Source: Penium margaritaceum (taxonomy: Eukaryota > Streptophyta > Zygnematophyceae > Desmidiales > Peniaceae). From it: DNA of 64,000 nucleotides. Location: contig SZWC01004795.1 in assembly GCA_023375785.1 (NCBI GenBank), forward strand, positions 49,610 through 113,609, given 5' to 3'. Below the pieces are notes generated by a model. It searched no databases, was not told the origin of the DNA, and saw nothing but the letters and a program-made list of their open reading frames with translations. How positions within the stretch are numbered: position 1 is the first letter of the stretch; each line of letters opens with the position of its first letter. Positions 44,653 to 56,064 of the stretch are shown here, piece after piece. Position numbers and translations under genes: made by a program.

Positions 44653-45130
44653 CCTACAGCTTTAGCAGTAGTAGCAGCATCAGACACATCCACACAATCT
44701 ACATCCACACTTCCCGCATCCTCTACAGTACTAGTTGCATTAGCTGACACAACTGCACTTTCTGCACCAGCTGTCCCACCTGTTGCATCTCCAGCAGTAG
44801 CATCCTCTACAGCTCCTACAGCTTTAGCAGTAGTAGCAGCATCAGACACATCCACGCTTCCTACATCCTCTACAGTAGCATGTACATTAGTTGGCACAAC
44901 TACAATTGCTGTACCAGCTGCCCCACCTGTTGCATCTCCAATAGCATCATCCTCTGCAGCTCCTACAACTTTAGTAGTAGTAGCAGCATCAGACACATCC
45001 ACACAATGTACATCCACGCTTCGCGCATCCTCTATAGTACCAGTTGCATTGGCTCGTACAGCTGCACTTGCTCCCCCAGCTGCCCCATCTGTTACAACGC
45101 CAATGGCAGCTTCCTCTACAGCGTCTACTT
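44653..45130 (+). repeat. tandem repeat of about 150-160 bp, three copies
   Basis: Blocks beginning TTTAGCAGTAGTAGCAGCATC (44661, first 20 bases shared) recur at about 44822 and 44969, with period about 161 then 147 bp. On the plus strand each encodes an Ala/Ser/Thr-rich unit (TALAVVAASDTSTQSTST). The minus strand is also open and reads Asp/Ala/Val-rich (DVSDAATTAKAVGAVEDATA). Confidence 0.8.
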
Positions 45131-45201
45131 CTTCAGCAACATCAACAGCATGAGTCCTCTATACAACACATGCTCTACTTACAACATCAGTTTTATCAGC
45201 T

Positions 45202-45930
45202 ATGCCAGCTTCACCAGCAGTGCCAGCGGCACCAGTAGTGCCAGCTGCTTCATCTGCTTCTTTACTAGCAGCCGCAGCATCAGCGTCATGTACTGCAATT
45301 CTAGCTTCATCAACATTTGCCTCTCTTGCAACACCTGCTTTGCTTACAAAACCAGTTATATCAGTTGTGACAGCTGCTCCAGCTGCTCTATCTACTTCTT
45401 CACGAGCAGCTGCAGCATCGGCGTCATTTGCTGCATCCACAGCTTCATTTGCATCTTCCTCTCCTACAACACCTGCTTCTCTGATGGCTGCATCTGCTGC
45501 ACCTTTAGCGTCGACTACACCAGCTGTACCTGGTGCCTCTATAGTGCTTGCATCTTCCATATCAGCTCCATCTTCTACATTAATAGCACTAGCTGGATCA
45601 GTAGCACCAGCTACATCATTAGTACCACCTGAATTAGCTATAGCACCTGTTCTGACATCATCAACACTATCTCAGGCATCAGCTGCATTGACAACCTCAG
45701 CTTCACCGGCATTGTCTACTGCATTGATAGTATTACATGCATCAGCATCATTGGTCACATCAGTAGCCTCAACTGTATCGAATGCAGTAGCTATTTCTAC
45801 TATTCCCTCAGTTGTCAGTGATCGTGTAGTAACTGAGTACCTTGGGACATCCTTCAGCACACCCCCATCCTTCTCGTATACACATGGACCATCCTCTGCA
45901 CATCTGATCCTTGCACGCCTCCTACCTTAG
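45202..45930 (+). CDS. Ala/Ser/Thr-rich low-complexity ORF, function unknown
   Basis: A 242-codon frame continuing the register of the upstream repeats: MPASPAVPAAPVVPAASSAS..., with about 60% Ala, Ser, Thr and Pro and no charged domain. The minus strand over the same bases is nearly as open and reads an acidic Ala/Asp/Glu-rich sequence. Which strand, if either, was coding cannot be settled here. No signal peptide, membrane segment or known domain is visible. Confidence 0.3.
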   Translation: MPASPAVPAAPVVPAASSASLLAAAASASCTAILASSTFASLATPALLTKPVISVVTAAPAALSTSSRAAAASASFAASTASFASSSPTTPASLMAASAAPLASTTPAVPGASIVLASSISAPSSTLIALAGSVAPATSLVPPELAIAPVLTSSTLSQASAALTTSASPALSTALIVLHASASLVTSVASTVSNAVAISTIPSVVSDRVVTEYLGTSFSTPPSFSYTHGPSSAHLILARLLP

Positions 45931-46046
45931 AGGTTGTTCTGGATCCACAACCTTCTGATGATCCTTTGCCTTAGTCCCTGGAAATTTTGAGACATATTGC
46001 TTTAGGAGACACGGCACAAGAAGCCACTTAGCTTCGAGCAGCAAAG

Positions 46047-46292
46047 ATGGAGGTAGTTATGTTCCGTAGAGTGGTAGACTCCTTGTCCACCAATTTCTGT
46101 GAGGTAGTGGCAGTGCTTGAGGATGTAGAGTTTGAGCTTCACATAGTTACTCAGGAGGATCATGTCGATCTGCGTCTTCGTGCCTCTCGTCTCCCCAATG
46201 AGTTGGTCACATCGCAGGGGTACCTACACTCATTGGAGTGTGCAGTCTCTACACCACCTATAGTGACGAGCTCCAAACACACAAAGCCGGCC
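46047..46292 (+). CDS. short charged ORF in region D, unknown
   Basis: 82 codons, MEVVMFRRVVDSLSTNFCEV..., with regularly spaced hydrophobic and acidic residues suggesting a helix or coiled coil (VVAVLEDVEFELHIVTQEDH). It lies 600 bp before the purine tracts. No family recognised. Confidence 0.3.
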
Positions 46293-46890
46293 TAAACCTC
46301 CGTCCCAGGAGAGCTCACTACCATCCTCTCCTCACGCACAGTACCAGAGTCTGCTGGTTGGTACTTCTGGCCGTTGCCACAAGTAGGCTCCAGTTTCTCC
46401 CTCCTCTCCTGACCATCGAGCATTCGGTATCGTCTTCTCCACCTCTGCACCCTCTGAATCCGATCAAACTGAGACCTTGGATGCTTCCAGCTGGGATCTC
46501 TGGCAGCCCCCAGGATTGTGAGGTGAGGCTGAGTTACCCTTCTCACACGACTCTGGAGCTGGTGAGTGATAGGTGTTGGACAGTGTATGAGTGAGTTGTG
46601 CACATGGTAGCTATCGTAGCCTCATCTTCCTTTCCTTGCTGACGCTTTCACGTCCAGAGCCACTCTCAGGTCTATCCATTGCTTGATTTTTCTCCCATGA
46701 TTGTTTGTGCCAGTGGAACTTACTGTTCTCTGTAGGTGACAGTTTTGCAGCCTCCTGCATGCAGGGGGAACACACCTATCTGGGCACACCGGTGTTTGGG
46801 TTCATGTTCCCAAGATTCTCTCATTGAGGGGGAGTGTATTGATCTTCCCAATTGGTACCCTTGTTGACAACTCTTAAAGCCTAGGGGGAG

Positions 46891-47096
46891 TGTTGGTGTA
46901 TGGGCTTTGAGCTGTCATGTAGTCTTGTGTAGAGAGAGCCTCCTGGCTTGTGTTGATGGTTCTCCAGTGGCTACCTTACTCCCTCTGTGATGCGTGTGGT
47001 TCATTCTAGATGCTCAGTTCATGCATACATGTCTGGTAGAGTTTTCTCAGTGTTCGAGACCCGGGTACTTGGTGGTTCATACCGGTACCTCGGGAG
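46891..47096 (+). repeat. LTR of region D, left part, split by A2
   Basis: TGTTGGTGTATGGGC begins directly after the second purine tract. The LTR is interrupted at 47096 by element A2, and its continuation is expected in 54895-54939, where family-B sequence then takes over. Confidence 0.6.
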
Positions 47097-47732
47097 TGTT
47101 AAGATGCAAGGAAGCTTCCTAGCAACACTCCCGTTGACCAGGCGTTGGTGCCTGATCAGACAATGATAACAGTCACAAGTCGTGTACGCAACGGCAAGAG
47201 TTTGGCTAGGGGACATAAGGCAAAGTGTCTGAATGCTTCAATAGCATTTTCAGAGAGAAATGACAAATGACAGGTCCATGGCATAAATACCTGCCGCAGC
47301 GCACAGCGGGTGTCGCACGCAGCGGTCCAAGAGCTATCCTAAAACCGGCCCAAAACCACTGTTTTGGCTATAACTCTGCACACACATGTCAGAATGCTAC
47401 GCCGTCTGAACCTAGACATGCAAGATCACAAGATGGACGCTGCGACTGGTCACATGCATGCATCCATCATCAGACAGTGGACACGCAATGCAAAAACATG
47501 CAAATCGGGCTCATGGCTAGTCCGCCGAAAAACGCCTGTAAGCTGTAAAAAAAACAACAAGAATTCCCGGCTGTGTCTAGGGCTCTGGAACGGTAGTCGG
47601 CTAGCTCCAAGCTGGTATTCCACCGCCAGACGTCGCACCGGTGTCACCAGGGCCCGCCTCAGGGATCTGCACAAGTATGGACACGGCCGAGTGGTCACCG
47701 TAGACTGTACACGAACGTCACAAATCATAGCA
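47097..47732 (-). repeat. 3' LTR of A2
   Basis: 636 bp. On the plus strand it runs TGTTAAGATGC...AATCATAGCA. It matches copy A's LTR in reverse. The flanking GTATGCATGTCC block just outside is the same pol-LTR spacer seen at 9200-9236. Confidence 0.92.
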
Positions 47733-47959
47733 CTCCTCCATGAACTGATGGTATGCATGTCCATACACGTGCAGCACTGGGACGAGTACAATAGTGTGTG
47801 CAAAACAGATGGGACACGGACACACATCCCACACTCAACCACTCTCAGGCATGGGGCGAAGCCCAACAAAAAGAATGGCCACTAGGAATTCTCCGCGAGC
47901 TAGTGCCTTCATCAAGAAAGCAGCACGCTGCATGTCGGTGCCAACCCACATGACGGAGG

Positions 47960-49571
47960 TCACGTGTCACTCTACCAGATCACGCACAAAGTGATGCTCA
48001 ACCGCAATGTGCTTCGTGCAAGCGTGAAAGACACCGGAGTTCTCCGCAATGGTGAGAGAACTCTGGTTGTCGCAAGAAAGCACAATGACAACTACTGCTT
48101 GGCCAAGCTCAAGAAACAGGCATTGCAGCCATACTGCCTTAGTAGCCTCTGCGCCGAAAGCAATTTACTCTGCCTCCGACGAGCTATGTGCAGTGCAGCC
48201 CTGCTTCCCGCTACACCAAGACAGAGCGGTACCGCCGAGCAGGAACACGTAGCCAGTACGGCTGCGTCCATCTGGGCTCTAGGCCCAATCGTTGTTAGTG
48301 TAGCCATCAAGGGCTATCGAACACTACCGACAAAAGCAGAGTCCGAGGTACGGCATGGAGACCATGTACCGCACCACTTGCATAGCCGCGTGAAGGGCTC
48401 TAGCACGTGGAGCCTACGAGAACTGAGCGAGGAGGTTGACAGCGAAAGTGATGTCAGGATGTGTGGTAGTGGCCAGGTACATCAGAGATCCGATGAGATG
48501 GAGGTACAAGGTCACGTCCACTGTCTCCCCAAGCTGTGTGGAATCATCCACCTTCAGGGCATCCTGTCCATCAGGTGTAAGAGGTGTGGAAGTGGTGGGC
48601 ACTGCACCAAGGAGGTTGGTGAAATGCTCCCCCACAACTCGTGCGTATCGGGCCTAATGCAGCAATAATGTCCGATGTCTGCAATCTCGCACGATCTCCA
48701 TACCAAGAAACACTCATGCAGGACCAAGGTCCTTCATCCTGTAGGCAGTCTAAAGAACAGCCTTGGCCTCCTTCACGGCATCCAGGGAAGGAGACATGAT
48801 CAGAAGGTCATCGACATAGACCAGGATGGCGGTGAACCGCTCGGGTGCCGGTAGGATGAAGAGAGAGGGATCTGCCTTGCTCTGTACATATCCCGCACGA
48901 GTCAAAGTGCCGATGATCTCCCGGTTCCAACACCACGGAGACTGCTTGAGGCCATACAAGGAATTACGCAAGCGCCAGACCTTGTCACCATCCTCAAAGC
49001 CTGGTGGTTGAGCCACGTAAATCTCCTCATCCAGAGAGGCATGGAGGAACGCATTGTTCACGTCCATCTGGTGTAGTTCCCAGTCATGCTGAGCCACTAC
49101 ACGGAACAGAGCTCGAGCTGAGGTCATGCAGCTGACAGGGGAACAAGTATCATTGTAATCAACGCCCTCAATCTGAGAGTACCCCTTGACGACCAAGCGG
49201 GCCTTGTAGCGTTCCAATGAGCCATCTGGCTTCACTTTCTTACGAAAGACCCACTTGACCTGAATAGCCTTCCTCCCAGGTGGAAGGTTGACAAACTCGT
49301 AGACTCTATGCTCTCGGATAGCGCGAAGCTCATCCTCACAGGGAGCGCGCCAAGCGTCAGCATCTTGTGATAAGGGAGCTTCCCTCAGGGTGCCCGGGTC
49401 GGGTGCCATAGAGGGAGAGCTCTGCGTGGCAAGGACACACGCCTCGGTGCGAGGCCTGGCAACCACAAGATTAGCTGCTGCATCACAAGCGATATGGAAC
49501 TCGCGAGTGACGAGATCGTGCCCTAAAGGGCACGCTGGATGTACCTCTGTGAGCTCAGTGCGGACACTCAT
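47960..49571 (-). pseudogene. RT and RNase H region of A2
   Basis: RT lies at about 49400-48750 (KVKPDGSLERYKARLVVKG, QMDVNNAFLHASLDEEIY, LYGLKQSPWCWNREI, VYVDDLLI). RNase H lies at about 48660-47960. Residues are close to copy A throughout. The plus-strand frame of 234 codons over the same bases is an antisense shadow. Fossil. Confidence 0.9.
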
Positions 49572-49667
49572 GCCTAAGGCCTTTGTGCCGGGGTCACCAC
49601 TTGCGATGCTGCGAGAGGGGCGCCTGGGTGCAGGGCCCGACGCTTGTTGAGCTCCGGAATCCAGTGC

Positions 49668-51535
49668 TCAAAGATGGCCACTGGGCTCACGGGAGTAACC
49701 TGAGCTTGAGGGGCGCACCTCAGGCTCAAGGACGGGCACAACCACAACTGGTGGGGACTGAGGCATGGTAGGTGATGTTGTGCGAGGAGATACGTGTGTG
49801 GGGGACACGTGGCTGGGTGTGACAGCGGGAGCAGGCAATACTAGACCTGACACAGAGGCAGGAGTGCCAGCAGGAGCAGATACGGGAGTAGGCAAGACTG
49901 GACCAGATAGAGGAACAGGATTGCCAGGAGACGCAGGTAGTGGCGCAGAAGTAGGCGCGGGAATAGAGGCAGGGGCACCTGTGGGGCGTGAAACAGGTTG
50001 TACGGGCGAGGTTTCTGGACCGACGGCGATGATCGCCGAGTCATCAAGGGCCGAAGACCGAGAGGTGAAGGGGGCTCGAACGGACACATCAGCTTGGTGA
50101 GAGGTTCTTGCTGGCGTAGAAGTCTCCCCCATCCGCCAAGAACCCTCACAGGTAGGAACATGTGTGGCGGAGAGTGCCGTGATCAAAGTCAGGTCACGGT
50201 AGGTGAGAGACTATAAAAGGAGCACGTCACGTGACTCAATGACGCGACGACAAGTAGGGTCCCAGAAGCGCCAGGCCTTTGACCGTGGGGAAATGCCTAT
50301 GAAAGCACACAAGCAGCCCCAAGGTGAGACCTTGGACCCCAGCTGGTCCTCAATGTACCACACGGAGGCCAGGGATCCCCAAACGCGAGCGAGACGAAGG
50401 TCAGCATGCTGTCCAAACCAAAGCTCATACGGTGTAATGTGGTCCGGATGTGGACCGTGCGGGAGGCGGTTCCAGACCTAAGTCATGTAGGCAAAACCCT
50501 CGAAGACAAAGGACTCAGGGAGACCGCACTCAGACCGCATAGCGCGGACGGCATCCTCCATGGTGAGGTTCCAGCGCTCGGAAACACCGTTCTACTGAGG
50601 AGTAGCAGGAGTGGAGACCTGGTGAAAACTCCGTGCTCAGCAAAGAACCCGTACATCTCGCCAAGGAACTCACCGCTCCGATCCGAGCGGAAAGTATGTA
50701 GCGTGTGACGTGACTGACGCTCAGCCATCACTAGCCAGAGTCAAACCGCAAGGGCGGCGTCGCTCTTCTGACGCAGGCTATAGACCCACCGCATTCGGGT
50801 AAAGTCGTCAGTCACAGTCAGAACATACCGGCCCCGATCAGATAGGGACTCGACTAGAAGAGGACCGAGAAGGTCTGAGTGAACTAGCTCGAGAGGCCGA
50901 AGCGCTCGGGAACGAGAGTCAAGGTAGGTGCATCGGTGCATCTTCCCCTGAGCGCAAAAGAGAGAGTCGGTCTTGGGTGGCTTCTTGAAAGAAGCCGCGT
51001 CAAGGCCGAGAGCTGGCTGTGTCCGAATGAGCTTCAACACAGCATCGGAGTCCACGTGACACAGACAGCGATGAAGCAACCGCTGGTGTTCTGGAGACAG
51101 AACACCAGTGACAAAGATCCAACCAGAGGAGGAAGGAAAGCAAGGGAAGGAGGTCCGAGAGACACGATACAGATCATCTACGAGTCAGGCATGAAGGACA
51201 ACACTACGAGTGTCAGTAGCGGTCACAGTCGCTGAGTCTGCGGTATGCTCCACAGAGAGACCCATCAGTGTGCAGGCATGCACAGAAAGCAGGCCGAGCT
51301 CAAGATCAGGCACAAACAACACGTTGGAAAGGTACAAGAGGCTAGAGGGACCGTCGAAATATACAACCCCAACACCATGGACTGGCAAGGACTGACCAGA
51401 GCCTGTATGGATGGAACGGACAGATGTGACAGGATCGAGAAGAACAAAATCACTACGACGACACGTCATGTGATGAGTGGCACCAGAATCGTTGATCCAA
51501 GTGCCATCGGAGTCACGACTGGTGGACGTCATTGT
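49668..51535 (-). pseudogene. protease, integrase and linker region of A2
   Basis: The protease segment is near 51500 (DSGATHHMTCRRSDFV). The zinc region and integrase core run at about 51079-50440 (LFCAQGKMHRCTYLDSRS, HSDLLGPLLVESL, DDFTRMRWVYSLRQKS). A Pro/Ser-rich linker follows at about 50190-49670. Same order as copy A. Fossil. Confidence 0.9.
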
Positions 51536-51959
51536 ACAACGGGCAATGGAACACTCGACATCAGAGGGACGCTGAGCCGTCAGTGGGGAGGAACGATGCA
51601 GGGCATAAAGATGAGACTCATGAACCCAATCGGTATAGTCAGGCCCATCATCATCACATTCTGACTATGCTTCCCCACACGCATCGTCACGATCCACAGG
51701 AACGGACGGACAGACAGTCTGTGGACCACCCAACGATGACAACACACTTGCACCTCCCTAAAAGTGGAGCGCTAGAAGGTGTCGGGTTCAGCGATGGTGC
51801 GGTCCCGTGGGTCCTGATCATTGCTACTCGCCGGTGAGAAAGCAGGAACAGCTGCAGTCGTGGCCGCCGCGCGTCCGGAGGATGGCGAGGATGACGTGCT
51901 GGACGTGGAACGGAGGGCGTGTGCAGCCTGGAGCCCACGAGTAATCCGCACCAAGTCGA

Positions 51960-53367
51960 GCGGCTGTTGGCACTCGGTGTAGCAATGGGCACCTCCACAG
52001 TTGTAGTAGTGAAATGAATGTCCACTGCTACCACAGGATGACGACTGCTGCTGTGACCACTGCTGACCTGATCCACGCTTCCCCTTCTTCTTCTTCCCCT
52101 GAGTTGCTGCTCGACACCCTGTGTCTAAGTAGATGCGGGTGGGGCCGAAGAGGAGGAGGAAGATGAGGACGTGATAGTGGATGAAGAAGGAGATTGCAGG
52201 AGGGAAGATGGTGGTGATGCGACGACTACGACAGCAAGAGAAGTCTCCTGATGGGCCACAGCTGCCTTGTGGGCTGAAGTCACCTGGAGGAAGAGCTAAT
52301 ACGCCCAGGGGAGAAGCTGTAGAGTGGCTGAAAAGGGCTCAAGGATAGTGTCTGTACCGTGTGAAGATGTCAGTGTACTCAAGGCAACCTCTGAGTATCA
52401 TAGTACGGAGCACCCACAGCTGTGTGCCTCTTGAGGTCCCAAGGCGCATGTAGATGCGCATGGCACGTCGCCAATAATCGGATACAGGCTCTGTAGGCCC
52501 CTGACGGAGAGAGTGGAAGGCATGAACGTGTACTGCACGAGTAGCGTGCGTCTCTGCGGCCAGCAGGGATAAGGCCTGATCCCAACCTCCGCGTGGATCG
52601 GCGCCAGTGCCTGTGCCGGCCTCGCCAAGGAAGGGGCGGAAATTGACAACGGTCTCGCATTGCATGGCATAGAGGAGTCCGTGCATCGCCCTGGCTGCTG
52701 TCAGCACCTGTGCTGGGTCTGTAGGCTGATACAAGCTCTGGTAGTAGGGCCACACTCCCTTTGAAGTAGCCCAAACCTCAAAGAGGATCTCTCAGCAGTC
52801 GAAGCCGTCCTCACTGATGTACCGTGGAGGTGGTGTCTCAAAGTCCTTGCGTTGCTGCTCCGTGGGGAGAGCAACCGCAGGCTGAGGAGGACGAGGGATG
52901 GGGAAGACTCCTGGGAGGGGATAGTCACCGGGATAGTTGGGTGACGATCGTATTGGAGGAAACCGAGGAGATCTAGTGCCCGTTTATAGCTGACGGAGAC
53001 GCTCCTGAAGAACTCGAATCTCATGATTCGGGGAGTCGCCTGTGATGCCTGGCATGAATGGATCATCATCCACGAGATCAGGAGGTGGTGCGTCAAGTCT
53101 ACCTCCTGACACGGGTGCCTGAGCCGTTTGCTGTGTAGAGACCGCAATGCCGGCAGCTCCCTCAGAAACCTGCCATGGGATTATGGACTGGGAACGCATA
53201 AGCTCAGTCACCGTGCGGATGGCATCAGCCTGTTCCCGCTGTAGGCGACGCATCTCATCCTGCTGGCTCCGCAGGTCCTCAATGGCCTGCGAGCGTGGGC
53301 TCAGGACCCCAGAAGAAGAGGAGGAGGGATCACATGTCCCCTCCCCCTTGTTGTCAGACGAGTTCAT
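51960..53367 (-). pseudogene. gag region of A2
   Basis: It opens MNSSDNKGEG at 53367, then a coiled-coil-like QREQADAIRTVTELMRSQS and the gag core at about 52780-52350. It closes with a zinc-knuckle area near 52015-51975. It is clearly the same gag as copy A. Fossil, several breaks. Confidence 0.88.
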
Positions 53368-53489
53368 GTCCCCTCTCAGTATGGGTCGACAGGTCATGTT
53401 TGTCAGATTTTGAAAGGGTCAGCGTTTCTCGAGGAGTTGACACGCTGGCAACTTTTGACTGTCCGGCCAAAAATTTGGCTACGTATGGT

Positions 53490-53562
53490 GCTGACGTCAG
53501 CAGGTGGTTGCTGACGTCAGCACGACCTGATGATGTCAGCAAGCAAAACTGCTGATATCAGC
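53490..53562 (-). promoter_or_regulatory. array of four GCTGACGTCAGC-type palindromes in A2
   Basis: Palindromes start at 53490, 53510, 53529 and 53551. Read in element direction the spacings are 22, 19 and 20 bp, identical to copy A. Two are perfect GCTGACGTCAGC. Confidence 0.8.
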
Positions 53563-53689
53563 TTGACTCCCTCTTTCTTCTTTTTTTTTTCTCTCTCACG
53601 GTTCTGCGCAAGCGTGCAGCCACTCCGCGGCGGCTGCGCGAAAGATGCGCGGAAGCTGTACACCAGCTTCTGCTCAGCAGCTGCTGTAG

Positions 53690-54240
53690 CTGTGCTGTCA
53701 ACTGAAGCAGCAGCTGCGTGGCTGCGTGCAAAGTAGTGGTAGTAGCGACTGCGCTATGCCGCTGTTGTTGCTGCTCGCTGCGGCTGCTGCTCGCTGCCAC
53801 CGCCGCGCGCAGCTGTTGCTGCCGCTACTGTGCTGCTGTTGCTGCAACTGTTGCTACTCTACTGCTATCGCCGTGGCTGCCGCTACTACTACTGCGCTAC
53901 TGTTGCCGCCGCTGCTGCTGCTTGGCTGCTGCTGCCATTGCTGCCACTGCACTGTTGTTGCCGCGGCCGCCATTGCGGCTACAGACGGCGGCTGCACTCG
54001 CTGCAGCCGCCACGCGCTGCTGTAGCTGCTGCTACGACGCTGCTCCTACTGCTGCTACTGCTGCTGCTCTGCTGCTATGCTGCTGCTGGCATGGTGGCAA
54101 TGCCGCTACTACGGTCTCACGTGATGGGTGTGGGCTGCGTCGACGGCGTTCGGATGTCTTCGACAGGCCCCAGTGGATCTGCTGCAGCGGTGACTCTCAC
54201 TGCTACTGCTCTGTTGCGTCTCTGCTGCGCAGCTCAGTGA
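53690..54240 (-). repeat. CAG-rich leader tract of A2
   Basis: GCT/GCC/TGC triplets on the plus strand, equivalent to 2850-3345 of copy A. Cys/Leu/Ala-rich frames here are artefacts. Confidence 0.85.
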
Positions 54241-54252
54241 GAACTTTCTCAC

Positions 54253-54889
54253 TGCTCGGATACCATGTTAAGATGCAAGGAACACTCCCGTTGACCAGGC
54301 GTGAGTGCCTGATCAGACGGCGACGGCAGTCACAAGTTGTGCACGTAACGGCAAGAGTTTGGCTAAGGGACCCAAAGCAAAGTGTCTAAATGCTTCAATA
54401 GCATTTGCAGAGAGAAATGACAAATGACAGGTCCATGGCATAAATACCTGCCGTGGGGCACAGCGGGTGTTGCACGCGGCGGTCCAAGAGTTGTCCTAAA
54501 ACCGGCCCAAAACTACTGTTTTGGCCATAACTCTGTGCACACATGTCAGAATGCTACGCCGTCTGAACCTAGACATACAAGATCACAAGGCAGATGCTAC
54601 GATTGATCACATGCATGCATCCATCATCAGACGGTGGACACGCAATGCAAAAACATGCAAATCAGGCTCATGGCCAGTCCGTCGAAAAACTCCTGCAAGG
54701 TGTAGAAAAAACAACAGGAAGTCCCGACAGTGTTTGGGGCTCTGGAACGGTAGTCGGCCAGCTCCAAGCTGGCAGTGGGCCGCCAGTCTTCGCAGCGGTG
54801 TCACCAGGGCCCGCCTCAGGGATCTGCACGAGTATGGACACGGCCGAGTGGTCACCGTAGATTGTACAAGAACGTCACAAATCAAAACA
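54253..54889 (-). repeat. 5' LTR and primer site of A2
   Basis: The primer site is TGGTATCCGAGCA read on the minus strand (54265-54253), then the LTR at 54266-54889 (624 bp). The sequence past the primer site (GTGAGAAAGTTCTCACTGAG) is shared with copy A. Confidence 0.9.
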
Positions 54890-54939
54890 GGGAGACCCCA
54901 TAGAAATACACAACATTGTCTTTGACAGGTGGTGCACTC

Positions 54940-55775
54940 TTTTGGTTTTTTACGCATCTCTCATTCTCCTCCATTGTGTCCTCCCGGCTTGTGTACATCG
55001 GCGTGCAGATGACTGACGGCGAGACTCGACGCTGATGGAGTGTCGTCCGGTGGAGCCCACGCATGCTGAGGTCTACTCGCAGTTCACTGGAGCCTCCTCT
55101 CTCCGGCGACGTGCTCAGCTCCATCGGCAGGCCTCCTCGGTGGTCGTGCTGCCGGCGGTCACTGCCACCGCAGTTGCTGTCTGCATACGTCCAGCGCGTC
55201 ACATTGCGTCTGCATCGTCATGCTCTGCATAGGGTCCTTGTTGCATGTTGCATGGTCCTGTTTGGCATCTTGGACCATCATAGGCACTGCCTGGGTTCGG
55301 GCAGTCATAACTCCTTGCTACTATTTTTCTAGCTGTTTCTGACCGCACGGTTGCGTTTGCAGCGTCGGTATTATGGTATGGGCCAGTTTTCAGGCAAAAC
55401 GGACGACGCCTGGGTTTTGGGCTGTCGGTCGTCTGGCAAGCCTCACCGAGAAAACCTGCCGTCCTGAAAACAGAGCTATTTTCTGATTGGCTGTTGAACT
55501 GAGTAACAAGCTCTACAAAGCTGGGGGGAGGCTAGTTCTTGGAGGGGTCTCCCATTGTGTCTCATTCTTTATTGTTAATCAGTTACTTTCAGTTTCTAGC
55601 TGCTTTCTGGCGCTAACACTGGCGCGCGCACTTCCTAGTAACAAACCCAGAGCTTCCAGACTTCGTCTCTAGGGCAGCAGACTGAGGGGGCAGCTGACTT
55701 AATTAACTAGCATGGAAGCTCGCACGCTGCATCAACAACGCTGCTGCCCCAACCTGCTGCCTAGCATTTCTGTCT
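54940..55775 (+). repeat. LTR of family B, copy B4
   Basis: About 836 bp, the closest match to B1. The left end is approximate because it abuts the remnant of the D LTR. A stretch GGTATTATGGTATGG near 55367 is shared by B1, B3 and B4. Confidence 0.78.
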
Positions 55776-56064
55776 TGGTATCAGAGCCAGAGCGTGGCAG
55801 CAGCAGCAGAAGACTGACGTACAGGTGCCAGACAACGCCGGCGGAACTCCATGCACGCTAGTATAGGGGAAATGTTGCTGTATTTTTTCCGGCAGCATTG
55901 ACCCGCCTGGTGGCGGTGTCAAAATTTTTCCCACGGCCACTGGGCCAGGGGAAATGCTACCGGATTTTTTCCGGCAGCACTGACCCCACGTTTGACGCGA
56001 GGAGGTGAGCGGCCAGCCATGTCAGGCCCTTGCTGGCGACGACGCACGCGGTGACGTCCTCTAG

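Larger units (their letters stand above)
43813..46890 (+). mobile_element. Sirevirus-like 3' region (D), repeat-rich, unclassified ORFs
   Basis: About 3 kb between the C LTR and a new LTR start. It ends with two purine tracts in plant-Sirevirus style: TTGAGGGGGAGTGT at 46824-46836 and CTAGGGGGAG at 46881-46890. Inside are Ser/Pro-rich and Ala/Thr-rich frames, a tandem repeat (44653-45130) and a charged segment near 46047-46290. No RT or integrase is seen. In Sireviruses an extra ORF and several purine tracts lie between RNase H and the 3' LTR, so this could be such a tail. That is an inference. Confidence 0.5.
47097..54889 (-). mobile_element. Ty1/copia element A2 (family A), full length, minus strand
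   Basis: 7793 bp in family-A order on the minus strand: 5' LTR 54889-54266, primer site, CAG leader, palindrome array, gag, protease, integrase, RT, RNase H, 3' LTR 47732-47097. The target duplication is perfect. I counted about 64 differences over about 624 LTR bases (about 10%), so it is roughly twice as old as copy A. The coding region is broken in about ten places. Confidence 0.94.
47092..54894. repeat. 5-bp target duplication GGGAG around A2
   Basis: GGGAG at 47092-47096 and again at 54890-54894 brackets the element exactly at its TGTTAAG and AAAACA ends, proving insertion into the D LTR. Confidence 0.93.

Noticed and set aside
43815-46890. Envelope-like gene in region D
   Set aside because: No signal peptide, membrane segment or cysteine pattern is visible, so I leave the ORFs unclassified.
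47964-48668. 234-codon plus-strand frame
   Set aside because: Antisense shadow of A2 RNase H.
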